A DNA stretch of 64,000 nt from Alteromonas sp. V450 (GCF_001885075.1 NZ_MODU01000004.1:2170001-2234000); one strand, 5' to 3'. Positions 8,876-18,588 are shown, counted from the stretch's first letter. Numbers and translations are program-made. Notes: generated by a model from the letters alone, not told the origin.

Positions 8876-10232
8876 TATTATCTCTGTTTCTATCTGGTGT
8901 TATGCCATAACCTGTTGTGTGTTTAACAAAGGTTTTTTTCGCTTCAGGCATCATACTCAACGCAAGCAGCGATATGTTCCTTCCAATCACAGTAGGAAAA
9001 TAGTGGTTGGAGAATGTTCTTACTAACGTATCGGTAAGTGCAATTGTGTTGGCGCGATCTTTTTTGCGTTCGTGCGCATAGCGCTGTACAACATTAAACG
9101 CACCAGCGTCGAAAGCACTATTATGCTTTTTTTGTTCACGGCGTTGCTCGTTATCATTCGATTTTGCATGCTGTGCGCTCAACTCAAGTAACGCATTTTT
9201 TAACACAAGCAAAAGCGCGCTGATATCGCGCAGGCCTAAATTAAAGCCTTGCCCAGCAATAGGATGCAGCGATTGCGCTGCATTACCTATTACCACTGTA
9301 CGGTGCGTGGCTACCTGTTCAGCCTTGGTAAGCGCCAACGGGTAACTCGCTTTACTGCTTACCCTTTTTATTGTGCCTTGGCGGTAACCAAACGCTTGCT
9401 GTAGCGCGGTTATAAAGGCGTCATTGTTCATTGCCATCAGCGCATCAGCCGCTTGCGTCTCCACGGTCCACACCACTGAAAAACCATTTCCTTTTGCTTT
9501 AACGCCGTTAATTTCACTGTCAAACGGCAGAAAAGCAAGGGGCCCTGAATCAGTAAAACGTTCGTATGCTTTATTATCGTGAGGCATTTGCGTGTGGACG
9601 TTAAACACAATAGCGGTCTGATGGTAATCGGTAATTGTTTTTTTGATCCCCACACTCTCGGCCAATCGGGAGCGACCGCCGTCGGCAAGTACCAGAAGTT
9701 TAGTCGTTAACGCCTCGCCACTATCAAGTAAGATATCAACGTGATCAAGATGTTGCTTTACACTTACCACTTTAGCCGGGGCTAGGTGCTGATAAGCTGC
9801 GCTTGCATGTGCTGCAAGGCGGGTGAATGCACCCAAGCTCACCACTTGACCAAATGCGTCTACGTGATAATCATCGCTGTGAAGATTTAACAGCCCTACA
9901 TGCCCTTTGTCACTTACTTCGATATGCTTTATATCAGGAGGCAATTCGCCGTTATGTTGCTTAGCTAAGCTGTCGAGGCTTAGACCGACAGCAGCTAATT
10001 CATTGACCGTCCGCCTTGACAGCGCGATGACACGCGTATCGGTGAACGGGTTGAAGTCATTAAGGGTCCCCTGAGTTTCCAACGGGTCTGCTGCATCTAT
10101 TAATACAACACGTAACCCATCATGTTTGGCTTCAATATTGTTATAAGAAACACCTTCTGACAGTGCTTTGGCAAGCACAGTACCTACAATACCACCACCA
10201 ATAATAACTACATCAACCGCTGCCGAACCCAC
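8862..10232 (-). CDS. ubiH: 2-octaprenyl-6-methoxyphenyl hydroxylase UbiH
   Basis: 456-residue flavoprotein hydroxylase of ubiquinone synthesis, paralogous to the following gene. Motifs: DVVIIGGGIVGTVLAKAL at the N-terminus, VLADGGRSRLAESVG for the DG motif, and VVIGNAAQSLHPIAGQGFNLG for the FAD-binding GD motif, with Asn in place of the usual Asp. It is about 60 residues longer than E. coli UbiH; part of the surplus is a hydrophilic insert around residues 352-385 rich in Asn, Gln, Arg and Lys (SNDNEQRREQKKHN). It lies 49 bases after pepP and overlaps ubiI. Confidence 0.87.
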   Translation of the reverse strand: MGSAAVDVVIIGGGIVGTVLAKALSEGVSYNNIEAKHDGLRVVLIDAADPLETQGTLNDFNPFTDTRVIALSRRTVNELAAVGLSLDSLAKQHNGELPPDIKHIEVSDKGHVGLLNLHSDDYHVDAFGQVVSLGAFTRLAAHASAAYQHLAPAKVVSVKQHLDHVDILLDSGEALTTKLLVLADGGRSRLAESVGIKKTITDYHQTAIVFNVHTQMPHDNKAYERFTDSGPLAFLPFDSEINGVKAKGNGFSVVWTVETQAADALMAMNNDAFITALQQAFGYRQGTIKRVSSKASYPLALTKAEQVATHRTVVIGNAAQSLHPIAGQGFNLGLRDISALLLVLKNALLELSAQHAKSNDNEQRREQKKHNSAFDAGAFNVVQRYAHERKKDRANTIALTDTLVRTFSNHYFPTVIGRNISLLALSMMPEAKKTFVKHTTGYGITPDRNRDNNAAC

Positions 10233-10281
10233 TATATTTGCCTTCCTATCGCGTTAGCTTTTGCGCTTTTAATTGTTTTAT

Positions 10282-11595
10282 TTACCCTGTTGCCATGAGT
10301 GTTTCGATGTCGTCAATGTCTTTGGGTACGTCTGCGGTTAGAATATCAACACCTGATGCCGTAATCACCACATCATCTTCAATGCGCACACCAATCCCTT
10401 TGTATTGGGTAGGCACATCACTGTCTTGACTAATATAGATTCCAGGCTCAACCGTAATTACCATACCGGGTTTTAGCGGACGATCCTCGCCGTTCGTTTT
10501 ATAATTACCTACATCGTGCACATCAAGCCCTAAAAAATGCCCTAGCCCATGCATATAAAATTGCCGCCAGCTCTCATTTTCAATGTTTTCTGCCACACTA
10601 CCTTTCAAAATTTTGAGGTCAACTAAACCCTGCGTAATAATTTCAACGCTACGGCGCATGGCGTCAGACATAGTGACGCCAGGGGCTAGCATATCTAAAA
10701 CACTTTTTTGGGCCTGAAGAACAACACTGTAAATCTCACGTTGCGCATGGCTAAACTTGCCATTTGCAGGGAACGTACGGGTAATATCTGCAGCATAACC
10801 CTGATATTCAGCACCGGCATCAATTAAGATCAAATCACCATCATTTACCTTTGCGTTGTTTTGCGTGTAGTGCAAAATACATGCGTTTTCGCCGCTTCCC
10901 ACTATGGTGCTGTAAGCAGGAGAGCGGGCGCCTGCCATCGCAAACTCATGATGAATTTCTGCCTCTAACTGATATTCATAACAGCCTGGCGCCGCAAACT
11001 GCATCGCCCGTTTATGTGCACGCGCACTTATCTCACCGGCGGCTTTCATCATGGCGACTTCGCACGCAGACTTGAATAATCGCATTTCATGTAAAATTGG
11101 ACGTAAATCATGAACCGCAGTGGGTGCAAGTGACTCTTTCGGTGCGTCGCGTAATGTGTTTAAGGCTTCTGCAAATAACGTGTCGTTACCCGTATTGTGG
11201 CCTAACGCAAAATACACGTTAACGTGACCTTGAAGTGATGATAGCAGTGCTTCGTCAAGTTCGTGTAGCTCAAATGCCTCATCTAAACTAAACCGGGCCA
11301 GCGCCGCTTCTGCACCAAGGCGCTTGCCGTGCCAAATTTCTGCACTCTTGTCTTTTTCCTGCACCACCATAGCGCGATAGCGCTCGCCATAGCGCGGATG
11401 ATTAGACAATATTAGCCACGCGTTAGGCTCTTCAAAACCCGTCAGGTACCAAAAGTCGCTATCTTGTCTGAATGTGTATTCGGTATCTCGGCTTCGTGTG
11501 ACCATTCCTGCAGCGGGAATAATACACACACTATTAGGCTCGCACTGAGCAAGTAATCGGTCTTGCCTTGCGATAAACTCTTGCGCACTAATCAT
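10282..11595 (-). CDS. pepP: Xaa-Pro aminopeptidase P
   Basis: 437-residue dinuclear manganese metallopeptidase that removes an N-terminal residue preceding proline. It has the aminopeptidase P N-terminal domain (to about residue 170) and a pita-bread C-terminal domain. Metal ligands are visible in order: Asp in LILIDAGAEYQGYAADITRTFP split as IDAG and ADITR, His in GLGHFLGLDVHD, Glu in TVEPGIY and Glu in GVRIEDD. Length matches E. coli PepP (441). It sits between ygfB and ubiH, 45 bases after ygfB and 49 before ubiH, the same order as in E. coli. Confidence 0.95.
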   Translation of the reverse strand: MISAQEFIARQDRLLAQCEPNSVCIIPAAGMVTRSRDTEYTFRQDSDFWYLTGFEEPNAWLILSNHPRYGERYRAMVVQEKDKSAEIWHGKRLGAEAALARFSLDEAFELHELDEALLSSLQGHVNVYFALGHNTGNDTLFAEALNTLRDAPKESLAPTAVHDLRPILHEMRLFKSACEVAMMKAAGEISARAHKRAMQFAAPGCYEYQLEAEIHHEFAMAGARSPAYSTIVGSGENACILHYTQNNAKVNDGDLILIDAGAEYQGYAADITRTFPANGKFSHAQREIYSVVLQAQKSVLDMLAPGVTMSDAMRRSVEIITQGLVDLKILKGSVAENIENESWRQFYMHGLGHFLGLDVHDVGNYKTNGEDRPLKPGMVITVEPGIYISQDSDVPTQYKGIGVRIEDDVVITASGVDILTADVPKDIDDIETLMATG

Positions 11596-11640
11596 AGAAG
11601 AGAAAACCCTAAATCTTATTAAAACGAAAGACTATTGTTA

Positions 11641-12207
11641 TCAATGTACGGATGGACTGTCAGGTTGATCATCAAGAAGAGATTGACCGAGCTCACTAAA
11701 GCATAAAATGGCTGAAATTTTTACGTACTCCTCAACTTCAAACAATGCTTTTTCTGACTCTTCATCTGCATCCATTGGCTCTTCCATACGAGATATGTCG
11801 GAAAAATCCTCAAGCGCTTCTTTTACGTCGTCAGAACATTGCATAAGATCTTGCTGGTGAAGGCCGAAACCTAGCATGAAACCTTGCACCCAATTGATTA
11901 AAGCTGCACCACGGTCATTTATTGGCGCTTGATCGTCAGGAAGCATTAAGCTCAATGCGAATTCTGGCTCAAGAAGCTGCTGGCAGGTTTGGTTGAAAAG
12001 CGTGTTTAAAAGATGCTGTGCGGGGTCGCTGAAGCCATCTCCTTGATTAATTGTTTCACTTAACGCCTCAAGCCACTTGGGGTCGGTAAGTGACATACCA
12101 CCGCAAAGCATACCGCACATAATGCCATGAACTTCTGCAGCATCGACAATCACGCCTTGCTGAGACAATTTATTACTTACGCTGTCGTAATCGAGCTGTT
12201 TTTCCAC
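11641..12207 (-). CDS. ygfB: UPF0149 family protein YgfB
   Basis: 188-residue protein of the UPF0149/YgfB family: all-alpha, acidic, with the family features GIMCGMLCGG near residue 28 and NWVQGFMLGFGL near residue 105. It is the first gene of the minus-strand operon ygfB-pepP-ubiH-ubiI. Its biochemical role was long unknown; work in Pseudomonas links the homologue to regulation of ampDh3 and beta-lactam tolerance. Whether that holds here is unknown. In many relatives zapA is divergent from this gene; it is not seen here. Confidence 0.9.
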   Translation of the reverse strand: MEKQLDYDSVSNKLSQQGVIVDAAEVHGIMCGMLCGGMSLTDPKWLEALSETINQGDGFSDPAQHLLNTLFNQTCQQLLEPEFALSLMLPDDQAPINDRGAALINWVQGFMLGFGLHQQDLMQCSDDVKEALEDFSDISRMEEPMDADEESEKALFEVEEYVKISAILCFSELGQSLLDDQPDSPSVH

Positions 12208-12774
12208 AATTCGTTCTCTTTATATTTGTGAGTGAGATGTCATTGCTGTAAATCGCTATCGATTAATTACAGCCTTGCCATCTGTTAATGATGTTAATAC
12301 TAGCAAATATCAATATGTAACGCCTACCTTTGCAAACCCTATGCATTAACGCTGACATATGTGGTGATAGCATTTAGCGAGCCGATGTTGCTATGCCGTA
12401 TATTCGATGTGTAGAAGTCGTTAACAGCTGTTTATTCACTATTCAAAAAAACTGAAATTGGAAGACTTCCTGAAATTCGTTGCTCAATTGCTAGCAACAC
12501 AGATAGATTTAATCTAAGATCGCAATTGTTGGATAGGGAATTCCATTCGCAACAGTCATCAATAGTCGCGAGCTTGCGGCACAGCAAATTAGCTGTTTGG
12601 TTATTATTGAGCTTATTCCATATGCGTGTATAATTGCTGACCAACTGGTCAAGAAAGATATATTTTTCTACCGCTATTATAATTACCACGCAAAATAGTT
12701 ATAAAGCGCGTTAGGTGATCCTCTTCACTGGATCCCGCGTTTGTTATACCCTGTTGCGTTCATACAACAACAAT
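12208..12774. other. 567-base gap between ygfB and 6S RNA
   Basis: Low-GC stretch holding the ygfB promoter region and the 6S promoter. The best -10/-35 pair for 6S is TTGTTA (12741-12746), a 16-base spacer and TACAAC (12763-12768). I translated parts of the plus strand looking for zapA, which often sits here in gammaproteobacteria, and found no match to its family. The only longer frame is the weak 85-codon one on the minus strand listed separately. Confidence 0.4.
12432..12689 (-). CDS. Doubtful 85-residue ORF, unknown
   Basis: GTG-initiated frame of 85 codons between 6S RNA and ygfB. The translation begins with a hydrophobic stretch (VIIIAVEKYIFL) and has an ordinary-looking composition with four Cys (LLCRK, DDCCEW, NNCDL). 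There is no recognisable Shine-Dalgarno before the GTG and no ATG in the frame. I do not recognise a family. It may be a chance frame in an AT-rich spacer. Confidence 0.18.
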   Translation of the reverse strand: MVIIIAVEKYIFLDQLVSNYTRIWNKLNNNQTANLLCRKLATIDDCCEWNSLSNNCDLRLNLSVLLAIEQRISGSLPISVFLNSE

Positions 12775-12957
12775 GTTTCCTGGGATGTTTGCTAGTTCAT
12801 TCATGTCCCTGGCCGATGCTTTAAACCAAGGAAGTTGAAACAGCTGCTATTGTGCAAGCTCGACGCGTATCGAGAAGCCTACGGCAATTGTGATACTTCC
12901 GCCCTGAACTTTTCGGTTCACGGGCGAAACATGGACAGCGGCATTCTGGGAAGCGCC
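12775..12957 (+). ncRNA. ssrS: 6S RNA
   Basis: About 183 bases that fold like 6S RNA, the RNA that binds sigma70-RNA polymerase. The ends pair over 13 bp with several G-U pairs (GTTTCCTGGGATG with CATTCTGGGAAGC). The 3' strand of the central bubble carries GAGAAGCCT, a block also present in E. coli 6S, and an internal hairpin GCCCTGAAC/GTTCACGGGC lies towards the 3' end. Position also fits: next to ygfB and in the same neighbourhood as fau. The exact 5' and 3' ends are estimated from the closing helix. Confidence 0.88.
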
Positions 12958-12977
12958 CTCTTTCGACGGAAGAAGAA

Positions 12978-13874
12978 ATGGCAATAATAAATTTTGGCTC
13001 TATTAATATTGACCACGTTTATCAGGTTGGTCATTTTGTACAACCTGGCGAGACGCTGGCCTCTACCCATTATCAAACCTTGTTGGGTGGTAAGGGTGCA
13101 AACCAGTCTATTGCTTTAGCGCAGGCAGGTGCAGACGTACGTCATGTGGGCAGCATCCACGAAAACGACGCTTCATTCAAACAAGCCCTTATCAAGAAAG
13201 GTGTTGATTGCCGTGGCGTAAAATGCTCAGAAGTTCCTTCAGGCCATGCAATTATCCAAGTTACGCCAAGCGGTGAGAACGCCATTGTATTATTTGGTGG
13301 TGCAAATCAGACCATCACTGCGAAAACCGTAACGCAGGCACTAGACGACACGCGCCCTTCAGACTGGGTACTCACCCAAAATGAAACAAGCAGTATCGAA
13401 GACGTGCTTCGCCAAGCGAAAGAGAAGCAGCTTAAAGTAGCTTTTAACCCCGCGCCCATGAGCGACTCAGTTAAACAACTTCCACTGGACTGCGTGGATT
13501 TATTGATTGTGAACGAAACAGAGGCCGCAGCGATCACGGGTGAAGAAGAACTTGAAGATATTGTGACAGTGTTCAAAGAGCAGTGGTCACATAGCGAAGT
13601 TATTATTACACTAGGTAAAGCGGGTGTAATGATGTTGCGCAAAAATGAAGTTATTGAAGTAAACGCATTCTCTGTAGAGGCGGTAGATACTACCGCAGCC
13701 GGTGACACCTTTATCGGTTATTTCCTGTCTGCATATAGCAACCACACCGACGCGAAACAAGCATTGCGTCGCGGGTGCGCAGCTTCAGCTATTGCGGTAA
13801 CTCGCGAAGGCGCAGCACAGAGTATTCCAACACAAAAAGAAGTGGATCGTTTCTTAGCGAAACACGCCAACTAG
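12978..13874 (+). CDS. rbsK: Ribokinase-like PfkB family sugar kinase
   Basis: 298-residue PfkB-family kinase. Both signatures are present: GGKGANQSIALAQAGADV near residue 36 and DTTAAGDTFIGYF near residue 235, whose GD supplies the catalytic Asp. The N-terminal INFGSINIDHVYQVGHFVQPG fits the substrate-binding lid. Family members phosphorylate ribose at O5 with ATP; adjacency to a nucleoside hydrolase 22 bases downstream makes ribose the most likely substrate, giving ribose-5-phosphate for RpiA, also in this window. The gene starts only about 20 bases after the 6S RNA, so it may share that promoter by read-through. Confidence 0.82.
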   Translation: MAIINFGSINIDHVYQVGHFVQPGETLASTHYQTLLGGKGANQSIALAQAGADVRHVGSIHENDASFKQALIKKGVDCRGVKCSEVPSGHAIIQVTPSGENAIVLFGGANQTITAKTVTQALDDTRPSDWVLTQNETSSIEDVLRQAKEKQLKVAFNPAPMSDSVKQLPLDCVDLLIVNETEAAAITGEEELEDIVTVFKEQWSHSEVIITLGKAGVMMLRKNEVIEVNAFSVEAVDTTAAGDTFIGYFLSAYSNHTDAKQALRRGCAASAIAVTREGAAQSIPTQKEVDRFLAKHAN

Positions 13875-13896
13875 CAAGACGCACTGAGAAAATTTG

Positions 13897-14838
13897 ATGG
13901 CACATAAGATCATTTTAGATACGGATCCGGGGATTGATGATGCAATGGCGATTTTTTTCGCTTTTCAGTCTCCAGACATTGAAGTACTTGGTTTAACGAC
14001 TGTTTACGGAAACGTACCGGTAACAATGGCCGCGCAAAATGCCCTTACACTTTGCGAGATTGCAGGGAAAGATATTCCTGTAACCAAAGGTGTTGGCATG
14101 CCGTGGGTTGGCCCAGAATCTACGTACGCACACTTTGTACACGGTGAGCATGGCTTTGGTCATATCAAACCTGAAGCACCGAAAACCGAACTTGACCCTC
14201 GTAGCTCTGCACAGTTTATCGTTGATATGGCGCGTAAGTATCCAGGCGAAATCACTATTGTGGCTATTGGCCCTCTAGGTAACCTGGCACTTGCACTTCG
14301 TCTTGAGCCAGAGCTGCCGAAGCTAGTCAAAGGTGTTAGCATTATGGGTGGTGCAGCGTTTGTACCCGGTAACGTTACCCCTGTTGCTGAAGCAAATATT
14401 TGGAACGATGCGCACGCAGCAGAAATCGTTTTTGCAGCTGATTGGGATCTCACCATGTTCGGCTTGGACGTAACAAACTTCACGCCATTCTCTCCTGCAT
14501 TTGTTGAAAAGCTAGAAGAGAAAAACAATACGCTTGGCGGATTTGTAAAAGAGAGCGCCCAGTTCTACATGGATTTCTACTCGCAAAACCGTGAAGATCG
14601 CGTGTGCTTTTTCCACGATGCGTTCCCTATCGCTCACCTTCGTCACCCCGAGCTATTTGAGCTTACTGAAGGTCATGTGCGCGTTGGAACAGGTGCACTA
14701 GATAGAGGGCAAACGGTTGTTGCACCAAAAGGCACAACACCGAGTCCGCTATGGAACGAAGCTAACACCATCAAGGTTGCGACAAAAGTTGACCATGCAA
14801 AACTAGAACAACTTTTTATTGATACTTATGCTATCTAA
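13897..14838 (+). CDS. Inosine-uridine preferring nucleoside hydrolase family protein
   Basis: 313-residue nucleoside hydrolase (IunH/Rih family) that would split ribonucleosides into base and ribose. The Ca2+-binding Asp cluster DTDPGIDDAMAI stands at residues 8-19, and the conserved IMGGAAFVPGNVTPVAEANIW is split around residue 150 (IMGGA, NVTPVAEAN). I start at the ATG at 13897; a TTG directly before it is also possible. It forms a two-gene unit with the ribokinase and ends at a strong terminator. Purine versus pyrimidine preference cannot be read off. Confidence 0.88.
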   Translation: MAHKIILDTDPGIDDAMAIFFAFQSPDIEVLGLTTVYGNVPVTMAAQNALTLCEIAGKDIPVTKGVGMPWVGPESTYAHFVHGEHGFGHIKPEAPKTELDPRSSAQFIVDMARKYPGEITIVAIGPLGNLALALRLEPELPKLVKGVSIMGGAAFVPGNVTPVAEANIWNDAHAAEIVFAADWDLTMFGLDVTNFTPFSPAFVEKLEEKNNTLGGFVKESAQFYMDFYSQNREDRVCFFHDAFPIAHLRHPELFELTEGHVRVGTGALDRGQTVVAPKGTTPSPLWNEANTIKVATKVDHAKLEQLFIDTYAI

Positions 14839-14857
14839 CCTGTTGTGGTAATGTTGA

Positions 14858-14888
14858 GGGGTTGTAGTTCTACTACAGCCCCTTTTTT
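14858..14888 (+). terminator. Rho-independent terminator after nucleoside hydrolase
   Basis: Stem GGGGTTGTAG / CTACAGCCCC (one G-U pair) around a short loop, followed by six T. It ends the ribokinase-nucleoside hydrolase unit and separates it from the histidine kinase gene. Confidence 0.85.
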
Positions 14889-14911
14889 ATTTAAACGAAA
14901 TTTTTATATAG

Positions 14912-16534
14912 ATGAAATCAGCGCAAATTCCACATAATGAAGACGAAAGGCTGGCAGAGCTACTGAGCTACGATGTGCTAGACACAGAAGCAGAACAACT
15001 GTTTGACGACCTTACCGCCCTTGCTTCACAAATATGTGATACACCAATTGCTCTGATAAGCCTAATTGATCCTGACCGCCAATGGTTCAAATCTAGGGTG
15101 GGTTTAGATGCCCAAGAAACACCACGGGAAATTGCGTTTTGCACACATGCAATCCTCCAAGAAGAAGTGTTCGAAGTTCCCAATGCTACCAAAGATCCGC
15201 GCTTTCACGACAACCCCTTGGTCACGGGCTCTCCCGACATTCGATTTTACGCAGGTGCGCCACTTATAACACCGTCGGGTCACGCAATAGGGACACTTTG
15301 CGCCATTGACAATAAACCTCGTACGCTTTCACAAGAGCAACGGGCATCACTACAAACACTGAGTAAATCAGTTGTCGCCCATTTAGAATTACGAAGAAAG
15401 AATCGCGAACTAGAGCGCACAAGTCAGTTTAAGTCAGATTTCCTGTCTTATATTAGTCATGAGATAAGGACACCACTTAACGCTATTAACACCTTTAGTC
15501 ATTTATTAGAAGCTGAGGCCAAAAAGCTCTCTTTGCCGCATGCTTTCACTACCCCGCTGTCTCACGTCAGTAAAAGTGGTGAACGTCTGCTTGAAATCGT
15601 TAATTCCGTGTTGGACATAAGGCAAATTGAAGCCGGAAAAATGCGTGTAATGGCAAGACCGGTAAATAGCTACGACTTTTTCACTCATTTGTTTTCTTTA
15701 ACAAAAATAAGAGCTCAAGACGCCAACATTTGTTTTACATCGCTTATTGACGATAGCGTACCACCCACTCTTTTTTTTGACGATACGAAATTTGGGCAAG
15801 TAGCGCTAAACATACTCTCTAACGCTATTAAGTTTACGAACAAAGGAAAAGCCGTTAAAGCGCAGGTAAAATTTAGAAAAGGGCGTATTGTTTTTTCAGT
15901 TGTAGATGAAGGAATAGGCATCAGCGATGTTGATCTTAAGCGTCTTTTTACCCCTTTTGAAAGAATGGACAACGCGCAACAAATAGAAGGTACAGGGTTA
16001 GGCCTCAATATTTCACAGCGACTGCTTAAACTTATGGATGGAACAATTAAAGTAAGCAGTAAACTAAACACAGGTACGCGTATTAGTGTGACATTACCTG
16101 CTGATGAATTAAACGATGAACAGTTTGTCGAAAGTCAGTCACGCAGCTTTATCGCTCAAGTAAAAGTAAAACCAAATGTGAATGTGCTGGCGGTTGAAGA
16201 CCACTATATAAATCAGGTTGTCATACAAACACTATTCGAAAAACTAGGGCTTCCGCTTGCTGTGGTAGGTAGTGGTGAGGAAGGCGTTGAATACGTAAAA
16301 TCTAATCCTGTAGATTTAGTACTCATGGACTTAAATTTGCCGGGTATTCAGGGCGATGAAGCAACAGAACAGATAAAGCAATTACACCCTGAGCTTCCTG
16401 TTGTTGCACTTACTGCTGACGTTATCACACATAAGCGAAAGCTATTAGATAAAGGGATGGATGACGTGCTTACCAAACCAATTGATAGTCAACAGCTTGT
16501 TAGCGTTTTAAATTCGCTATTAGGTGACGCTTAA
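14912..16534 (+). CDS. Hybrid sensor histidine kinase (GAF-HisKA-HATPase-REC)
   Basis: 540-residue cytoplasmic hybrid kinase. A GAF domain covers about residues 20-160 (AFCTHAIL, RFYAGAPLITPSGHAIGTLC). The HisKA phospho-acceptor is in YISHEIRTPLNAI near residue 180. HATPase follows with N box ILSNAIKF, G1 DEGIGIS and G2 GTGLGLNIS. A receiver domain from about residue 420 carries the phospho-acceptor Asp in LVLMDLNLPG. No membrane segment is seen, so it would sense an internal signal or a partner. No cognate regulator gene is adjacent; phosphotransfer must go through its own REC and an unlinked Hpt. It has no clear ribosome binding site. Confidence 0.92.
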   Translation: MKSAQIPHNEDERLAELLSYDVLDTEAEQLFDDLTALASQICDTPIALISLIDPDRQWFKSRVGLDAQETPREIAFCTHAILQEEVFEVPNATKDPRFHDNPLVTGSPDIRFYAGAPLITPSGHAIGTLCAIDNKPRTLSQEQRASLQTLSKSVVAHLELRRKNRELERTSQFKSDFLSYISHEIRTPLNAINTFSHLLEAEAKKLSLPHAFTTPLSHVSKSGERLLEIVNSVLDIRQIEAGKMRVMARPVNSYDFFTHLFSLTKIRAQDANICFTSLIDDSVPPTLFFDDTKFGQVALNILSNAIKFTNKGKAVKAQVKFRKGRIVFSVVDEGIGISDVDLKRLFTPFERMDNAQQIEGTGLGLNISQRLLKLMDGTIKVSSKLNTGTRISVTLPADELNDEQFVESQSRSFIAQVKVKPNVNVLAVEDHYINQVVIQTLFEKLGLPLAVVGSGEEGVEYVKSNPVDLVLMDLNLPGIQGDEATEQIKQLHPELPVVALTADVITHKRKLLDKGMDDVLTKPIDSQQLVSVLNSLLGDA

Positions 16535-16560
16535 AACTCAGCCTATGTAGGACAGCAATC

Positions 16561-17205
16561 GTGGATAAACAGTTAAACGGCCATAAGGCTATCACACAAG
16601 CCACGCTCACCTCTCGCGCTGCGCTTCGCAAGTCACTGAGACAAGCACGTAAGCGTTTATCCCCGGCATGTCAAACCACTGCAAGTAAAGCGATAACACA
16701 CCATCTCTCCACCTATTTTTCTAACGCTTTTAACACGCCTACACTTAACGTTGCCGCTTACTTGGCAAACGACGGTGAGGTGGATGTTTTGCATTTTATA
16801 CAACATAGTCACAAATTCTGTGACATTGAATTTGCACTTCCCGTGTTACATCCTATTTGCAAAGGCCACCTGTTGTTTTTACATTTCACGAAAAGTACGC
16901 CACTAGTAACCAATCAATATGGTATCAAAGAGCCGGAACTCGCCTGTCATAATGTAATACCCGTACGGCAGCTAGATGCGTTGCTTATGCCGTTAGTTGG
17001 CTTCGACAAATCAGGAAACAGACTGGGCATGGGTGGTGGTTATTACGATCGCACTTTGGCGTTTACAAAAGGTCAAACAGTTAAACCTAAACTCATTGGT
17101 ATTGCCCATGATATCCAACAGGTCTCTAGCCTGCCTATCGCCCCATGGGACGTTCCCTTAGACGCAATCGTCACACCTACCGGGATATTATATCAATCCG
17201 CATAG
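16561..17205 (+). CDS. fau: 5-formyltetrahydrofolate cyclo-ligase
   Basis: 214-residue 5-FCL/MTHFS family enzyme (YgfA/Fau): ATP-dependent conversion of 5-formyl-THF to 5,10-methenyl-THF. The N-terminal R-K-x-R-x-x-R-K pattern (RAALRKSLRQARKRL) binds phosphate of ATP, and the C-terminal MPLVGFDKSGNRLGMGGGYYDR region is split over the folate/Mg site (RLGMGGGYYDR). It starts at GTG 16561 and has about 20 extra N-terminal residues relative to E. coli. In E. coli fau lies directly after 6S RNA; here three genes separate them. Confidence 0.92.
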   Translation: MDKQLNGHKAITQATLTSRAALRKSLRQARKRLSPACQTTASKAITHHLSTYFSNAFNTPTLNVAAYLANDGEVDVLHFIQHSHKFCDIEFALPVLHPICKGHLLFLHFTKSTPLVTNQYGIKEPELACHNVIPVRQLDALLMPLVGFDKSGNRLGMGGGYYDRTLAFTKGQTVKPKLIGIAHDIQQVSSLPIAPWDVPLDAIVTPTGILYQSA

Positions 17206-17294
17206 TATCGAATTTTTAGTTGGTAGAATTAGCGATAACTTCGTCATATTACTCAATACTCGCAGTAAAAAACAAAATAATATTACTTAAGGCA

Positions 17295-17316
17295 TTGAAA
17301 TTTAAATAAATTTCAA
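17295..17316. repeat. Palindrome upstream of the 17465 membrane protein gene
   Basis: Perfect 10-bp arms TTGAAATTTA / TAAATTTCAA with a 2-base spacer, in the gap between fau and the membrane protein gene (149 bases before its start). It could be a repressor operator; no regulator can be named. Confidence 0.35.
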
Positions 17317-17464
17317 TTGGCGTTAATATTGCTCTTACCTTTCAAAAACACCACGAGCGCGACGTAGTAGCAGGTGGCGTAGAGCATTGCTCGCTGAGCC
17401 AATAATTATCTACGCAAACTGATATGAAACACGTTTAGCTCCACTTTAAGAAAAGGACAAAGGT

Positions 17465-18463
17465 ATGTACTCCGATGAAGATTTAACGCTTGCCGTTGAG
17501 CATAATGTTATTACCAATGCTGACGCAGAAAATTTTCGACATTTTATATACGAAACACGAAATAGCGTTGCTGTTGATGAAGAAAACTTCCGTTTAATCA
17601 GCGGTTTTAACGATATTTTTGTTGTTATTGCGAGCACTCTGTTACTAAGCTCACTTGCGTGGTTCAGTTTTCACCTTTACGCGCCACTAGCAGGCATAAG
17701 TGTCGCTGTCGCATCATGGGTGTTGTCTGAATATTTCGTAAACAAACGTCGAATGGCACTACCTGCTATTACACTTTTGTTGTCTTTCCTGGCTGGTTTA
17801 TTCGCCATACCAATTCTATTTCAGGCAGAGCCTAAATCTCTTGCGTTACTGGCATGCGGCTTATTAACCTCTGTTGGTGCGCTAGCGCATTGGGCAAGGT
17901 TTCACGTACCGATTACTGTTGCAGCCGGCGCTGCCACACTAGCGGCATCACTGCTTGCGGCTGTTGCCTACTTTGTTCCAATGTCGGTCGCGTACATAAA
18001 CCAACTTATTTTACTATTAGGGCTTAGCATTTTTGGCCTGGCTATGTTCTGGGATAGCAGAGACACCGCAAGACAAACACGCGCTACCGACGTCGCTTTT
18101 TGGCTGCACCTAATATCCGCACCTATGATTGTGCATCCAATTTTTCACAGTTTAGGCGTGCTCGACGGTAATGGTGGTGTATTTATTACGTTTGCTGTAT
18201 TGACACTTTATTTACTCCTCGCCTGCATTTCTATCGCTGTAGACCGCCGCGCTATTATGGTTTCTGCACTCGTTTATGTTATTTACACATTTTCGTCACT
18301 CATCGAAAATGTGGGCATGGTAACGTCAAGCCTTGCTGTTACTGGAATTTGTATAGGCTCAACGCTCTTGTTACTTAGCGCGTTTTGGCATTCTTGTCGT
18401 CGCGCTGTACTTAAACTGGTACCACACTCTATACAAAATAAGCTGCCACAAGCCAATGTGTAG
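17465..18463 (+). CDS. Multi-pass membrane protein of unknown function
   Basis: 332 residues. A hydrophilic N-terminal segment of about 55 residues ([15 protein letters not shown] start) is followed by roughly nine or ten membrane helices packed closely to about residue 310, and a short basic tail. The layout, a soluble N-terminal piece before tightly packed helices, resembles DUF2157-type membrane proteins, but I cannot confirm the family. Start at ATG 17465 after an AAAGG. It stands alone between fau and rpiA, with no evident partner, and is probably transcribed from its own promoter in the 259-base gap upstream. Confidence 0.75.
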   Translation: MYSDEDLTLAVEHNVITNADAENFRHFIYETRNSVAVDEENFRLISGFNDIFVVIASTLLLSSLAWFSFHLYAPLAGISVAVASWVLSEYFVNKRRMALPAITLLLSFLAGLFAIPILFQAEPKSLALLACGLLTSVGALAHWARFHVPITVAAGAATLAASLLAAVAYFVPMSVAYINQLILLLGLSIFGLAMFWDSRDTARQTRATDVAFWLHLISAPMIVHPIFHSLGVLDGNGGVFITFAVLTLYLLLACISIAVDRRAIMVSALVYVIYTFSSLIENVGMVTSSLAVTGICIGSTLLLLSAFWHSCRRAVLKLVPHSIQNKLPQANV

Positions 18464-18588
18464 GGCTATACCAGCCTCGGCTTTTTACGGTTTGTATATT
18501 TTTACTGTATAGAGAATATGCACACCTTTCGGTAGGCGCTTTAATGCAATTAAGTTACACTTTGCCTAACGTTATTCGGAGTGTGACC

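Noticed and set aside
12208-12770. zapA, expected divergent from ygfB next to 6S RNA
   Set aside because: No plus-strand frame with ZapA features was found; only a weak minus-strand frame exists.
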